Assembly: GCA_024233545.1 (NCBI GenBank)
Contig: JACKPL010000003.1
Location: forward strand, 124,001-188,000
Length of the DNA: 64,000 nucleotides
Direction of reading: 5' to 3'
DNA from: a bacterium
Lineage (GTDB): Bacteria > Auribacterota > Auribacteria > Auribacterales > Auribacteraceae
A model generated the notes under the pieces. It searched no databases and was not told the DNA's origin. It saw only the letters and a list, made by a program, of their open reading frames with translations. This document shows positions 26,701-37,100 of this stretch, piece by piece. The position numbers were made by a program, and so were the translations under genes. How positions within the stretch are numbered: position 1 is the stretch's first letter; each line of letters starts with the position of its first letter.

Positions 26701-29700
26701 GTGCTTGCACCTATCGGCGAAGTAGACGATTTTCTTGAAAACGGCATCGGTTTTGACGGCTCGTCTATTCCCGGATATGGATTTATTTCCAAAAGCGATA
26801 TGGTGGCACGCTTGGATCCGACACGCTTAAAAATTTACCGTGCTACACCGGGTGAACCGATTAAAGCTTCCATTTGGGCAGTGCCCATGGCACCCGAAGA
26901 AAACCGTCCGCGCAAACTGGAGAGTTCTGTTACATTTCGCAAAAATGTACCGACTGCTCAAACCAAAGGCGACGTGTTAGCGCACATGAAAGATAAAGGA
27001 ATTACCTCTGTACGCATTGCCATAGTTGATTCTACCGGATATCTCAAATATGTTTCAGTTCCGTTGTCCGAGCTAGAAAAAGATTCGATATGGCAACAAG
27101 GCATAAGGTTGCCGCATGAAGTTCGCGAATCCCTTCCTACAATGGCGTCCACGGAAGATTTAAGGGCGGTGCCCGACCCTTCAACAATGCGGATTCTCGA
27201 TTGGCAGGACGGAACAACGCCGGAAGTATATATGTATGTAAATCTTGTAAAAAATGACGGGACACCATTCGAAGGCGATTTTCGGTATATCCTCAAAAAT
27301 GTGGTGAACCGTGCCGCCCTGCAGGACCTTGAGCCGGTTGTTGCTCCAGAACCGGAATTCTTCTTACTTGATAAAAGCGGCAACCTCATTGATGAAAAAG
27401 CATATTATTCCGATCTTGAAGGCATTGCGCCGGTTATCCGAAATACGCTTCAAGATATCATGTCGGGAGCGCAGAGTATCGGTATTCGTGTGCGGTATGC
27501 GCACCATGAAGTTGCGCCCGGGCAATATGAAATCCCCATGGATCGCGGCAATGCGCTTGATGTTGCCGATGATATTATGCTGTATAAAGAGATTGTCCGT
27601 AAGGCGGCTCAGCGGAATGGACTGAAATCTACATTCAGAGCAAAAGTGAGACCGGATATAAATGGAAGCGGTATGCATGTTCATCAGTCATTGCGCCGTC
27701 TCAGTACGGGCGAGAATGTGTTTTCCGATCAATCGGATCCGATGCGTTTGTCGGAAACCGCCCGGAATTATTCCGAAGGGTTGATGCGGCATGCGCGCGA
27801 AATATCTGCATTGACCAATCAGCATGCGAATTCATATCAACGCTTGACTCCGGGATTTGAAGCGCCCATTGCGATTGCGTGGGGATTGCGCAACCGCTCT
27901 GCATTGGTGCGTGTTCCGGGATGGCCGGATGAATCGAAAGGCGCCGCCCGTGTAGAATATCGCGGGCCGGATCCGATGGGAACCACACATTTGACTTTCG
28001 CGTCACTCATTGCCGCCGGACTTGACGGTGTTGAAAATAAACTCTCCGCACGCCAGCCGGTGTCGGATAATATCTACAAGCTCGATTCTGTTCAGCGCGA
28101 ACAAAAAGGAATAGAATCGCTTCCGACAAGTATGGAAGAAGCGGTTGAGAGCCTTGACAGCAGTAGTTTCGTAACCTCATTCTTGCCGAGCGATGTTAAA
28201 CAGTTTTTGGTTTTGCGCGGCAGAAAACTCAAAGAACGGACAATCGATTTCGGAGAAGCCCGCACCATAGATGATGCCGCAGTGAAAATGCTTGAAAATA
28301 CTATCGCATTTATTGAAGTGAAGTTTGTCGATCCTTTAGGGAATGTGCACAGTGTGCTTGCGCCGTCGAGTTTTATCAAAAGCCTATTGGAAGACGGTGT
28401 TGGCTTTGACGGTTCGTCCATATCGGGTTATGGTGGTATCTCTGCAAGCGATATGGCGGTGCGCATCGATCCTGCAACCCTGAAAATATATGAAGGGCAA
28501 AACGGAAACCCAAACCATGCGGAGATATGGGCGACACCCATGAATCCTGAAGAAAACATTCCGCGCGAATTGCAAACACCAGTACAAAAATTCCAAAAAA
28601 GAGTACAGCCTACATCCAAAGAAGAAGTAATCAGCCTCCTTGAAGCTAAGGGTATAACCGAAGTACAGTTTACTATTCCCGACCATACGGGTACAGTGCA
28701 GTTTCAAACAATTACTGTGGATGAATTGAAAACCGGCTCTCTATTCGAAGAAGGGTTTGCACTTGATGAACCAATACGCAGGCAGTTGCCGACGAACCGC
28801 CCTACATCGCCTTTACGAGCGGTACCTGATATTGCATCATTAAGGATTCTTGATTTGCATGACGGGTCTCCTCTTGAAGCGTTTATGTATGTCGATATTG
28901 TTCAGCCGGATGGATCGCCTTTCGGTGATTTTCGTCAACAGCTCAAGAAACTCGAAGCTCAGGCGAGGGAAACATTAAATGCCCAACCGATCATGGCACC
29001 CGAACCTGAATTTTTTCTCCTCAACCCAGACGGGTCAATGGCGGATAAAGATGGGTATTACGACGAAATCGGCGGAATGAGTGAAAATATTTATAACGCA
29101 TTGAGTCAGATTTTACTTGCTTCTCAAAGTATAGGCATCGATACACGATATGCGCATCATGAAGTTGCTCCGTCGCAATTCGAAATTCCCGTGGGTGCGT
29201 CAACCGCACTTGAAATGGCTGATAATACGATGCTGTTTAAATGGCTTGTCCAGCGAATAGCAAAAAAACATGGATTGAATGCATCGTTCAATCCAAAGGT
29301 TACTCCTGAAGAAAACGGAAGCGGCATGCATGTACATCAATCTTTACGAGATATTAGTACGGGACAGAATTTGTTCAGTGATCCTGCAGACCCGATGGGG
29401 TTATCTCCGTTGGCAAAACAGTATGTCGGCGGTATCCTCAGTACTATTCAAGAATTGACTGCTTTAACCAATCAGACACACGATTCGTATAAACGGCTGG
29501 TGCCGGGATTCGAAGCCCCTATCGCGGTTGCATGGGGAATGAAAAACCGGTCGGCGACTATACGTGTGCCGGGTTGGGCTGATCCGCGGCTTGCCCGAAT
29601 CGAAGTGCGGTCTCCGGACCCGCATGGCAATGCACATCAAACGTTTGCCGCGCTTCTTGCCGCGGGACTGCATGGCATTGCGAACGACATTCAGCCGCCT

Positions 29701-32052
29701 AAACCGATTACGCCAAACGACTATGCCGGCGGCAACATTTACCGTATGACAGCCGAACAAAGAGCCGAACTTGGCATTAGATCATTGCCTACCAGTTTGC
29801 ATCAGGCAATCGATTGGCTCAATAACGGCACATTTGCCCGCAGTATATTTGGTGATGAGCTGATCGATTTTTTTGTGAACCGCAGTTATTATGAATTCGG
29901 CGAATTGCTTGATACGGGAAAAATCGAAACGGCAGATACAGCATTGAAAGTGTTGCACGACAATGCTGTTCGGTATATAGAAATAAAATTTCCTGACCCT
30001 GACGGCAGGATACGCGGTGTCTATGCAACTGTTGGAGAAGTAGAGGATTTCTTCGAAAACGGTATCGGTTTTGACGGTTCATCTATAGAAGGGTTCGGCT
30101 TTATTTCCCATAGCGATATGGTTGCGCGGCTTGATCCCTCTTCACTGCGTATCTTTAGCCCCTATGACGGCGAGCCGATGACAGCAACAATTTGGGCAAC
30201 GCCCATGGACCCTGCTGAAAACCAAGTTCGTAAGCTTGAAACAAAAGGAACTTATGTTTTTCGGAAAGATGCGCCGAAACCGAATAACAAGATCGAAGCG
30301 ATACGCCAGCTTCGTGATGCAGGCATTACTGAAGTGAGGTTATCCATTACCGATATGTCGGGCGATTTGCAGTTTTTCACGGTATCGGTAGATGAACTTG
30401 AGTCCAGTGATCCCTATGAAAACGGTATTGTGTTGCCGGAATCGGTTGCACAACAGTTTGGCGATGTTCGAGTGCCGAAAAAGCTTTTAGCGTTTCCCGA
30501 TCCGGCGACACTGCGCATCCTTGATTGGAAAGATGGCATAACGCCGAAAGAGGCGTTTATGTATGTTGACGTGAAAACCTCGCAGGGCAACCCGTATCGC
30601 GGTGATCCGCGTACTTTGTTAAAGCGGGCAACATCTGAAGCGTTTCAAAGTGGCTTTATTCCTATTCTCGCGCCGGAACCGGAATTTTTCCTGCTTAATC
30701 CCGATGGTTCGTTGCCTGATGAAAACAGGTACTATGACGTTGCATCAGGGTTGCCGCACAATATAAAGAAAACATTGCGGGAAATTATGTCAGGCGCTGA
30801 GAGTATCGGCATTCGCATTCGGTATGCTCATCACGAAGTTGCGCCGAGTCAGTATGAAATTCCCATGGAGCGCAAACCTGCTCTTGAAATGGCTGATGAT
30901 ATAATGCTTTACAAGTATATTGTCAAACAAGCCGCAGAACGCAATAATTTGCGCGCATCTTTCAATGCAAAAGTGTTGCCGAATGAAAACGGGAGCGGTA
31001 TGCATGTCCATCAATCTTTAAAACGGGTATCGGACGGTACAAATGCTTTTGCCGCCGATAAGAGTACCGAATCAGGTTTATCCGGACTTGGCGAGTCGTA
31101 TGCCGAAGGAATTTTACGGTATGCGCCGGCATTGATGGCGTTGACCAATCAGCATCCGAATTCTTATGAACGGTTGGTACCGGGATTTGAAGCGCCGGTT
31201 GTGCCTGTTATGGGGGTAAGAAACCGCTCTGCGATGGTGCGTATTCCCGGTTGGCCGGATGAAAGTAAAGGCGCGGCGCGCATTGAGTTCCGCATGCCTG
31301 ATCCGATGGGGACTGCGCATCTTGCGTTTGCCGCCATGATTCATGCCGGCATGATAGGGATTCGGGAAGGGCTTGAACCGCGTGCTCTTATTTCGGAAAA
31401 TGTGTTTAAGATGGATCCCCAAGAGCTTATTGACCGCGGTATAGAAACGTTGCCGGCAAATTATGCACAAGCCGTAAAAGCTCTTGGCGATGATAAAGTA
31501 ATGCATTCTTTTGTCGGTGATAGCATGGTGCGGTTTTTGCGCGGGAGAGTCCGTGAAATGCAACAGCGAAAGGCATTGAACACTCGCATGACTGATTTTT
31601 CGATTCGCATCGACGAAAATGGGCGGGTGCGTGTGTTGAGTCCGGTTGAGCAAACGGAATTGCGTGAACGATTGCGTGAGGAAGGCGTCAACATTGCTGA
31701 ATCTTCCACAACGTTTATCAATCCCGATATACCGATTGGAGAAGGAACGATAATCGGCTCAAACGTTTCTATTACGGGTAGCAATATTCATATAGGGCGT
31801 AACGTAACTATTGAGGCAGGCGCGCGGATTGAAAATGTCGGTTCTTATAATCTTATCATAGAAGACGGTGCATTCATTGGCGAAGGAGTGGTTATTACCG
31901 GTTCTCCGGCGCAGGAGACGGTTATATCCGGTAGCGTTCAAGGCGCTCAGCTGGTTGGTTTCTCGCCGTTTAACGGCATTCAACCGGCGGCTATCGGTGA
32001 TGTTATTCAACAGGATATTGATGCTCAACGGGTTATAAACCGATCGCTGTAA
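23776..32052 (+). CDS. giant exported protein: ChaN/TIKI-like domain plus three glutamine synthetase modules and a beta-helix
   Basis: 2758 residues; AGGAGG five bases before ATG fixes the start. Signal peptide: FPTAVLWIWIIALFGNPVWS. Residues ~50-470 are the shared N-terminal domain (VILIQDAHCEYGVQ, ASEGVADK, GLISGAEYYAI, AGGYHAEGIAQAL). Three glutamine synthetase units follow at about residues 945-1490, 1496-2030 and 2050-2595. Each has NGIGFDGSSI or GVGFDGSSI, APEPEFFLL, AHHEVAP.Q.EIP, NGSGMHVHQSL, PGFEAP and RNRSA or KNRSA, so the metal, ammonia and glutamate residues known from bacterial GlnA are kept in every copy. Each unit also contains the beta-grasp domain twice before the catalytic barrel. 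The C-terminus (~2648-2730) has hexapeptide repeats (IGEGTIIGSNVSITGSNIHI) typical of a left-handed beta-helix. ATP is not normally available outside the cytoplasm, so enzyme activity in place is doubtful. Confidence 0.9.
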   Translation: MLRYFPTAVLWIWIIALFGNPVWSTIHDTQDTIVIPLTCGSVVQSYQGTSEQEVILIQDAHCEYGVQSNIAKILGILHEKHNLTFIASEGVADKADVQAYQSFPVKTVREYVSNLFMKRGLISGAEYYAIASDKPLILWGADDPALYRENLTAYTGFLSMQDQAAPLLDSLTASFAMIGGNLYTAEFNVFQAEAERYASDTSAESFHAYIELLGRYAEDLNIDISEMSNFERYLTFFQVEKTIDFTQVDAQFGKLYATLYEALNDQERDILRKKDLYVKINLIPQHEFHTYVGSLAAGRPDISLDSYPELKRYFDNLNLLASVNSAGVMRECARIETQVSNVLCITPAQKECYRFSQAVAILRRFSGLQLTRDDSVFCQSHPECFDGISLGEFVNAHSTIVKISPEEMQILAHYFDFFTAFYSSAEKRDVILVDNFLSAMRLNKVSRGVLIAGGYHAEGIAQALREREIGYTMIMPAVPEFSEESPYLGLLTGETSFQPLISQLSGNTLALASWLAETPMVNPERKQQLGRILQSYFIGNAVKELSYADAEFFKEGMEGALSKAQELIGAWGIAHAPSIAVSEIKKVGTVLFVVMTIDNVPIVFTYYNALDFNANLILPATRRPLDTTLDEEVIQEIHTYETYQTLLKNVPYISEELPENVPVLSIRLDTTGRYNVRLSYSEIGRLAGKQPVVNMVRDIVRSIPNREVKARLTQLSEEGHERKFLTEFFEYYGKTIASMAELLFSKYEGIDDRLWIQLGLNGAQLSSIDVTAHKIMLDINALRSIGMLFAQIEHGFLFNVYEPHVTRALRTLEMSDEEIERYKFAVSEFFVTLKLLERYQSYGLDRALGDQTYRTMLSLVGTPYVTYNEILLAESTDEDRFLRAIELIKERYPAHKDIIAVLESENQYLLRDIQFKLHQSLEEERGEFEFVERHLPDVLDIPRPETIDHAAELLKKHNVEFLEIKFLDPKGGIRGVLAPIGEVDDFLENGIGFDGSSIPGYGFISKSDMVARLDPTRLKIYRATPGEPIKASIWAVPMAPEENRPRKLESSVTFRKNVPTAQTKGDVLAHMKDKGITSVRIAIVDSTGYLKYVSVPLSELEKDSIWQQGIRLPHEVRESLPTMASTEDLRAVPDPSTMRILDWQDGTTPEVYMYVNLVKNDGTPFEGDFRYILKNVVNRAALQDLEPVVAPEPEFFLLDKSGNLIDEKAYYSDLEGIAPVIRNTLQDIMSGAQSIGIRVRYAHHEVAPGQYEIPMDRGNALDVADDIMLYKEIVRKAAQRNGLKSTFRAKVRPDINGSGMHVHQSLRRLSTGENVFSDQSDPMRLSETARNYSEGLMRHAREISALTNQHANSYQRLTPGFEAPIAIAWGLRNRSALVRVPGWPDESKGAARVEYRGPDPMGTTHLTFASLIAAGLDGVENKLSARQPVSDNIYKLDSVQREQKGIESLPTSMEEAVESLDSSSFVTSFLPSDVKQFLVLRGRKLKERTIDFGEARTIDDAAVKMLENTIAFIEVKFVDPLGNVHSVLAPSSFIKSLLEDGVGFDGSSISGYGGISASDMAVRIDPATLKIYEGQNGNPNHAEIWATPMNPEENIPRELQTPVQKFQKRVQPTSKEEVISLLEAKGITEVQFTIPDHTGTVQFQTITVDELKTGSLFEEGFALDEPIRRQLPTNRPTSPLRAVPDIASLRILDLHDGSPLEAFMYVDIVQPDGSPFGDFRQQLKKLEAQARETLNAQPIMAPEPEFFLLNPDGSMADKDGYYDEIGGMSENIYNALSQILLASQSIGIDTRYAHHEVAPSQFEIPVGASTALEMADNTMLFKWLVQRIAKKHGLNASFNPKVTPEENGSGMHVHQSLRDISTGQNLFSDPADPMGLSPLAKQYVGGILSTIQELTALTNQTHDSYKRLVPGFEAPIAVAWGMKNRSATIRVPGWADPRLARIEVRSPDPHGNAHQTFAALLAAGLHGIANDIQPPKPITPNDYAGGNIYRMTAEQRAELGIRSLPTSLHQAIDWLNNGTFARSIFGDELIDFFVNRSYYEFGELLDTGKIETADTALKVLHDNAVRYIEIKFPDPDGRIRGVYATVGEVEDFFENGIGFDGSSIEGFGFISHSDMVARLDPSSLRIFSPYDGEPMTATIWATPMDPAENQVRKLETKGTYVFRKDAPKPNNKIEAIRQLRDAGITEVRLSITDMSGDLQFFTVSVDELESSDPYENGIVLPESVAQQFGDVRVPKKLLAFPDPATLRILDWKDGITPKEAFMYVDVKTSQGNPYRGDPRTLLKRATSEAFQSGFIPILAPEPEFFLLNPDGSLPDENRYYDVASGLPHNIKKTLREIMSGAESIGIRIRYAHHEVAPSQYEIPMERKPALEMADDIMLYKYIVKQAAERNNLRASFNAKVLPNENGSGMHVHQSLKRVSDGTNAFAADKSTESGLSGLGESYAEGILRYAPALMALTNQHPNSYERLVPGFEAPVVPVMGVRNRSAMVRIPGWPDESKGAARIEFRMPDPMGTAHLAFAAMIHAGMIGIREGLEPRALISENVFKMDPQELIDRGIETLPANYAQAVKALGDDKVMHSFVGDSMVRFLRGRVREMQQRKALNTRMTDFSIRIDENGRVRVLSPVEQTELRERLREEGVNIAESSTTFINPDIPIGEGTIIGSNVSITGSNIHIGRNVTIEAGARIENVGSYNLIIEDGAFIGEGVVITGSPAQETVISGSVQGAQLVGFSPFNGIQPAAIGDVIQQDIDAQRVINRSL
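26611..28240 (+). repeat. glutamine synthetase module 1
   Basis: Residues ~945-1490. A first beta-grasp segment (VEFLEIKFLDPKGGIRG to FDGSSIPGYG), a second, diverged beta-grasp segment (VRIAIVDSTGYLKYVSVP), then the catalytic domain with EPEFF, HHEVAPGQYE, NGSGMHVHQS, PGFEAP, RNRSA and RVEYR. Confidence 0.85.
28264..29870 (+). repeat. glutamine synthetase module 2
   Basis: Residues ~1496-2030. Same order of motifs: FDGSSISGYG, EPEFF, HHEVAPSQFE, NGSGMHVHQS, PGFEAP, KNRSA and RIEVR. It is the most diverged of the three around its beta-grasp part but keeps the active-site residues. Confidence 0.85.
29929..31560 (+). repeat. glutamine synthetase module 3
   Basis: Residues ~2050-2595. FDGSSIEGFG, EPEFF, HHEVAPSQYE, NGSGMHVHQS, PGFEAP, RNRSA and RIEFR. 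It is followed by the beta-helix tail. Confidence 0.85.
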
Positions 32053-32059
32053 CAGGAAG

Positions 32060-32083
32060 TATGCTGATATATGATACAGCATA
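32060..32083 (+). other. short hairpin after the glutamine-synthetase-repeat gene
   Basis: TATGCTG and CAGCATA form a 7-bp stem with a 10-base loop, eight bases after the stop codon. There is no T-run after it, so it is at best a weak or Rho-dependent end signal. Confidence 0.3.
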
Positions 32084-32170
32084 GCACGGATTGGGAATAA
32101 AACTTTTCGCGTTTGACGATTACGTTCCTTTGCGATTCAATCACGTGTAAAGTAAATGTCCGCATAGTGA

Positions 32171-32189
32171 CAAGAAAATTTCTTTAACA
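32171..32189 (+). repeat. 19-nt palindrome-cored repeat, right of glutamine-synthetase-repeat gene
   Basis: CAAGAAAATTTCTTTAACA, 18 of 19 bases identical to 23541-23559, in the converging gap between two genes. Confidence 0.5.
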
Positions 32190-32279
32190 GAGGGACTTTG
32201 TTTCTCTCTTTTACAAAAAAGTCTATTGATTATTTGCTAGCTAGAATAGTTTGTTGGCGCCAATCCGAGCAGTTATAAG

Positions 32280-33674
32280 CTAATTTCTCACCGGTTGTTG
32301 CTGATAATCTTTCCACAGTTGTAACGCCGGCCTGCCTGCACCGTTGTGATTATATAATCCAGTGTCGCGCCATAATTTTTGCGTATCGGTGCCTTGTCCG
32401 ATGGAAACAAGAAAATCAAAAAGCTGATCGTAATCCCTGAGTACAAAGTTGATGATGAATTTAAAATCATGCTGGTTGGCATATGCGAGCAGATCGGTAA
32501 AATAATCGAGCTGTTTTTGTTCCGTCCCATTGAATACAATGCTTCCATTGAGTACGGAAAACGTTTCTGCCGGATACCCTGTTTCAGTAACGACAATCGG
32601 TTTTGTACTCAACGAAAAAAGGTCATCGTACAGTGTTGCGGGTATTGATTCGGCAAGATATACAGTTAAGTAGGGATAAAGCGAGACGGCGAAAAAATCA
32701 GAGTACGGCATGATCTGTTGAAGCCCAGCGATTTGCAGTGCGTGGTCGTCTTCTGCGCGGTATCCGTCGAGCAGGGCCGCGCCCAGTAGCGAGCAGAACA
32801 CTGGCAAATCGGGATAAAGTGTTTTGACAGAAGTATATATATATTGATGCAGTTCGAGGTAGTCGCTCCATACTTCTGCAGGCGTTCCCGCGGCGGTTGT
32901 CAGCAGGAGGTTAGATTCGATACCGATGGCAACATAATCGGGTTGAAACAGGGCAATCATCGTTAACGCATAATTTAGAAATGCCGTTTTTACATTGTCG
33001 TGATTAAAACGATAGGTATGCCATGGATGTGTCAAACTACCCTGCACTAAAGGGTCGGATGGGTCAAGCGGCATGTTTTCCGATGCTCCTCGGTAATATG
33101 CTAATCCTGTGCGGTCTATGTTGATAGGCGTAATGGCAAGATATACTTTGTGTCCGGGAGAAATACTGTTATATGCTTGGACGATATCATAAATAAAGTT
33201 TGCATTGTATACAGTTGCCGAATTGGAAAAGTCGAGTGTCCCTCTCAAAGATTCCTCCCACGGCACGCCGCCGTCGAAGTGGAGCGCAACGATGTCGGCA
33301 TCTTCCGCGATGTGTTGGCGAATATATGATTGCGCTACGGCAGTGACGTCATACGGAAACAGCGTGAACCCTAGATAAAATGAACGGCTTGTTTGCGGGT
33401 TGTCAGCCGGTGCCGACGCAATGGAGTAAAATGCCGAGTTAGTGTTCAGTGCCCTGTGTTTCAGAAAAACGGGTGAGCCCGAACCAAGAACTTGAGCCCC
33501 GAATTGATTCCACGAACTCATGTCATATGAATAGGAAAATGAATAAATACAGTTATTTTCTGCTGTGAAAGAAAGATGAGTCGTTTGCTGTGTGTCGATA
33601 GAAAGTTCTATCTCTTCGCAGAAAACCGGAAATGCGAATATAAGTAAGCATAAAGTTATACAATTTTTAATCAT
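32280..33674 (-). CDS. exported glycosidase-like TIM-barrel protein
   Basis: 464 residues with a signal peptide (MIKNCITLCLLIFAFPVFC). Residues ~20-90 form a small beta domain with YSFSYSYDMSSWNQFG and AFYSIASAP, the Y..S.D...W ... FYR/S type module often found in secreted proteins of PVC bacteria. Residues ~100-440 look like a clan GH-A glycosidase barrel: PDYVAIGIESNLL places a Glu at the acid/base position and KPIVVTETGYPAETF places a Glu at the nucleophile position, as in arabinogalactanase or GH5-like folds. The expected NE pair at the acid/base is not intact (IESN), so catalysis is uncertain. It is transcribed away from the large repeat protein at 34134, with which it shares this small module and a barrel architecture, so the two may act on the same polymer. 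Confidence 0.65.
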   Translation of the reverse strand: MIKNCITLCLLIFAFPVFCEEIELSIDTQQTTHLSFTAENNCIYSFSYSYDMSSWNQFGAQVLGSGSPVFLKHRALNTNSAFYSIASAPADNPQTSRSFYLGFTLFPYDVTAVAQSYIRQHIAEDADIVALHFDGGVPWEESLRGTLDFSNSATVYNANFIYDIVQAYNSISPGHKVYLAITPINIDRTGLAYYRGASENMPLDPSDPLVQGSLTHPWHTYRFNHDNVKTAFLNYALTMIALFQPDYVAIGIESNLLLTTAAGTPAEVWSDYLELHQYIYTSVKTLYPDLPVFCSLLGAALLDGYRAEDDHALQIAGLQQIMPYSDFFAVSLYPYLTVYLAESIPATLYDDLFSLSTKPIVVTETGYPAETFSVLNGSIVFNGTEQKQLDYFTDLLAYANQHDFKFIINFVLRDYDQLFDFLVSIGQGTDTQKLWRDTGLYNHNGAGRPALQLWKDYQQQPVRN

Positions 33675-34133
33675 GGCTAAATTTCACTAAAAACAAATCG
33701 TTATCTTTTATGCATACTAAAACAAATTATTTGGGGATAAAATTACAAATATTTATGCCGCTCTTCGATAATTCTTAGTCCGACTCATTGTATAAAATTG
33801 TAAATAGTGTGTTCGTACGGGATGCAGAAGAACACAAAGGCTGAAACTGAGAAAACTTTCAAATACCATAAAATGTGTAAATTAAAAATAGCACTTTAAA
33901 AGGATGCAACATATTCTTAATTGCTTGAAGGACGGTAATTAGATTAACAAATTCTGCGGCATGCCGTTAAAATAATAGTAAGGAGAGTGTTATACGTTTA
34001 TATTGAAAAATGTTATAATAATACGGAAGCAGGAATAATCTTTTTTCTTAAAAAACAAAGAGCGGGAAGGAACAATTCTTTCCGGATATTGTCTGAATAG
34101 GTCAAGAGAACATTATTGTCGAAGGCGGAGAAA
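33675..34133. other. divergent intergenic region, 459 bp
   Basis: AT-rich region between two divergent exported glycosidase-like genes. It holds TATAAT at 34014-34019 (possible -10 for the plus gene, no good -35) and an imperfect hairpin GGAAGGAA-CAA-TTCTTTCC near 34067-34085 in the leader. No open frame or RNA gene was recognised. Confidence 0.4.
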
Positions 34134-37100
34134 ATGGCGAGATATTTTATCAGTATGCTAACAGGTGTTGCGCTTCTCATATCCGGTGTGTTGTATGCAA
34201 ACGACCGGGGATTATGGGTATGGGATAAATCCGATGATATCATACTGAACGAGAAAGACCGTGTAGAATTTTATAGTTTCATTACTGCTCCTCACGGCAA
34301 TAAAAATGCACGGATTACTACAATTTTTATTTCCATTTCGCCGGATTTTCTTATCAGCAACCAGCCGGCAGTCCAACGGTTTATAGCCGATGCACACAGC
34401 CGGGGAATTTCAGTCCAATATTTGCTCGGCAACAATGTATTTGCGATGACCGATACCAATCCGGCAACGGGCATGCCGTATAACCAGCCTCTTTTTGATA
34501 TTCTCGATACGTCTTTTTTCCCCTATCAAATTGCATGCGCTCCGCAAGAACGGTTTGATGCGCTTCATGTAGACATTGAGCCGCATGGAATCGGGGTTGA
34601 ATCAGGGTTGCGCAAAAGCGCTCAGCCGAATGAGTTCTGGGATTGGGATAACGATACGGAGGCGTTATGGAGCCAGTTTATTGATTCGCTCCAGAACATA
34701 CAAAATGCTGTCAATGCACATAACATGTCCTATGCGGATTCAGTACAAACCGGCGCCGATATACCGTTTTGGTATGACAGTCTGCCGAATAGAAACGGAG
34801 ATCCGTCAGCCGGCAATCAGGATGTGCAGAATACCGTCGATTTTATAACTGTTATGAACTATGAAGTTCGGACTAATGTTGTTCATCAAATATGCAAGGA
34901 TGAAATTGACTATGCAAAATTGCTCGGCAAACCCGATTCGGTAATAGTTGGTTTTGAAACTCAAGAAATCAGTGCAAAAACGAGAACTCTCTCTAACGAA
35001 GATTACGGGTATTTGCGCGGGTACGGCACGATTTATCTGCAAACCGTATCGTCATGGATATTCGAAGGACTCGAAGGAACATCTTCGCTTTACGGCGATA
35101 CCGAAACATTAGTCGGCATCATTGAAGCACAATATGATTCCCCGCCGGGTAATTTCAGCAGTAGCTTCAGGGGAACGGCGTTTCATTATTATGAAAACAT
35201 AGCAAACAGCGAGAACGCTTACAGGTCGATCGGCAAACGTCAAATAAACAGTGCGCCGGTGTGTATGCTGATAAGCCCGAACGGCGGAGAGATATTAAGC
35301 GGTGAGGGAACCGTACGGTATCGGCTCTATGATGTTGATAATGATGCAGTTCTGGTGCGTGTTTTAATCCGTATGGTGCCCGAACAAGAATGGCAGACGG
35401 TATCGGAGGCGGTTATTCTTTCTTCAGTTGCTGTCAGCAATACAGTTGTTTTTGATACGATGAATCCACTGCTGTACAGCGGTACTTCACTCAATCCCGG
35501 CGATGCTGTGACAACGGCGGAAATTCGCATTGAAGTAAATGAATTGGATAACAATGGAGCAATTGACAACGACGGTTTAAGCGGGTTTGACATATCCGAT
35601 TTCCCCTTTACTATTGTTCCGCTAAAGCATGATGCGCTTGCACCTTTTGACAGCGGGGTAGCGATTTCGGCGGTTCCTGCCGGCGGGTATCCGGTTCATG
35701 GTTCGTTGCTGATCGCGTGGGCTGACGGTTTTATTGACGATACAGCCAGCGGAGCGAATACAAGCGGTATCAAAGGGTATTGGTATTCGCTGTATCCGCA
35801 AAATCAACCCGACAGAGCGTATTTTACCTACGGATTCTTAGGGTCGTTGCCTTCTGCGGTTGCAGGATTGCAGGACGTATATGTGTGGGCAGAAGATTAC
35901 TGCGGCAACCGGTCATCGGCAGTGCATGCGCAAGTAACCGTGTATAATGATGCCGATTGCGACGGCATAGCGGATGTCATTGATAGCGATATCGACGGCG
36001 ACGGCATCTCGAATACTGCAGAACTTGCCGGAAATACAGATGTCTATAGCCCATTAAGTTTTAATACTGCGTATGCTGTTGGAGAATGGGATTTCCGGTC
36101 TGATGATACAGCGGACATTTTCCTAGAAAACTCTCTTGCCGCAGGCAGTCCGCTTCGCGTAACCCATGATACTACGGATTGGAATATCGTGCCGGATGCG
36201 GAATATCCATCCTTGAATAATAACCTATGGATGGACTCTGCAAACTATGTAACGCTCGATTTGCCGGATAACACGGTAATTTCCAGCGGGATCACTGCAT
36301 TGACGGTGGAAATGTGGATAAAACCTGATGCAGGTTTGCGCAGTTCTTCTCAGTTTCATTTTATTCCGCTCTGTTTTGTCGGTGATATCGATAACGGTAT
36401 TTCGTTATTACTGCAAAACGATGCGCGGTATTTGTCGCTAAGGTTTTATCATTCCGGCGTATCGTTTATTGGAAGTTCCGGCAAGTTCTTAAGCATCAAT
36501 GTACAAAATGAACCGTTATTTGAAGATTTGGATAATGACGGCATCAGCGATCAGTGGCATCATGTGGCATTCAGTTACAACGGGCTGGATAGGATAGTTA
36601 AATTATTTGTGGACGGCGTGTTGATAGAGAAACTCCAAGGCGGCCAAGTGACACCGTCCATTCAAAGTGTAAACCAAACAATACGGCTGTTTGACGCGCG
36701 CAGTAGTTTTGATTCGGATAATTATGAGTTGAGTGGAGGTGTTGTGGTAGTTGAGAATGTAGTGATAAATAACAGTGCGCAGTTCGAAAGCAATTATTGG
36801 GAGCATATTCAGGTCCCGTCCGATCTGTTTATTGACAATTGCAAATACGGCGGATTAGTTAATAAAATTAAAATCACCCGAGCGGCGTTACCGATACAAC
36901 AAACCTTTCTGCTGGAAGACAGTGAGAAAGACGGCATGCCGGATATGTGGGAAATAGAAAATGGATTGAACCCGTACTTCAACGATGCAGATAATGATGC
37001 TGATAACGACGGGCTCATAAATGCCGAAGAATACAATCGGCACACAAATGTGAATAATCCCGATACGGATAATGACGGGTTTCCGGATGGCTGGGAGGTG

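Noticed and set aside
34116..34133. TTG start for the large repeat protein
   Set aside because: The extension contains the ribosome-binding site of ATG 34134 and precedes the signal peptide.
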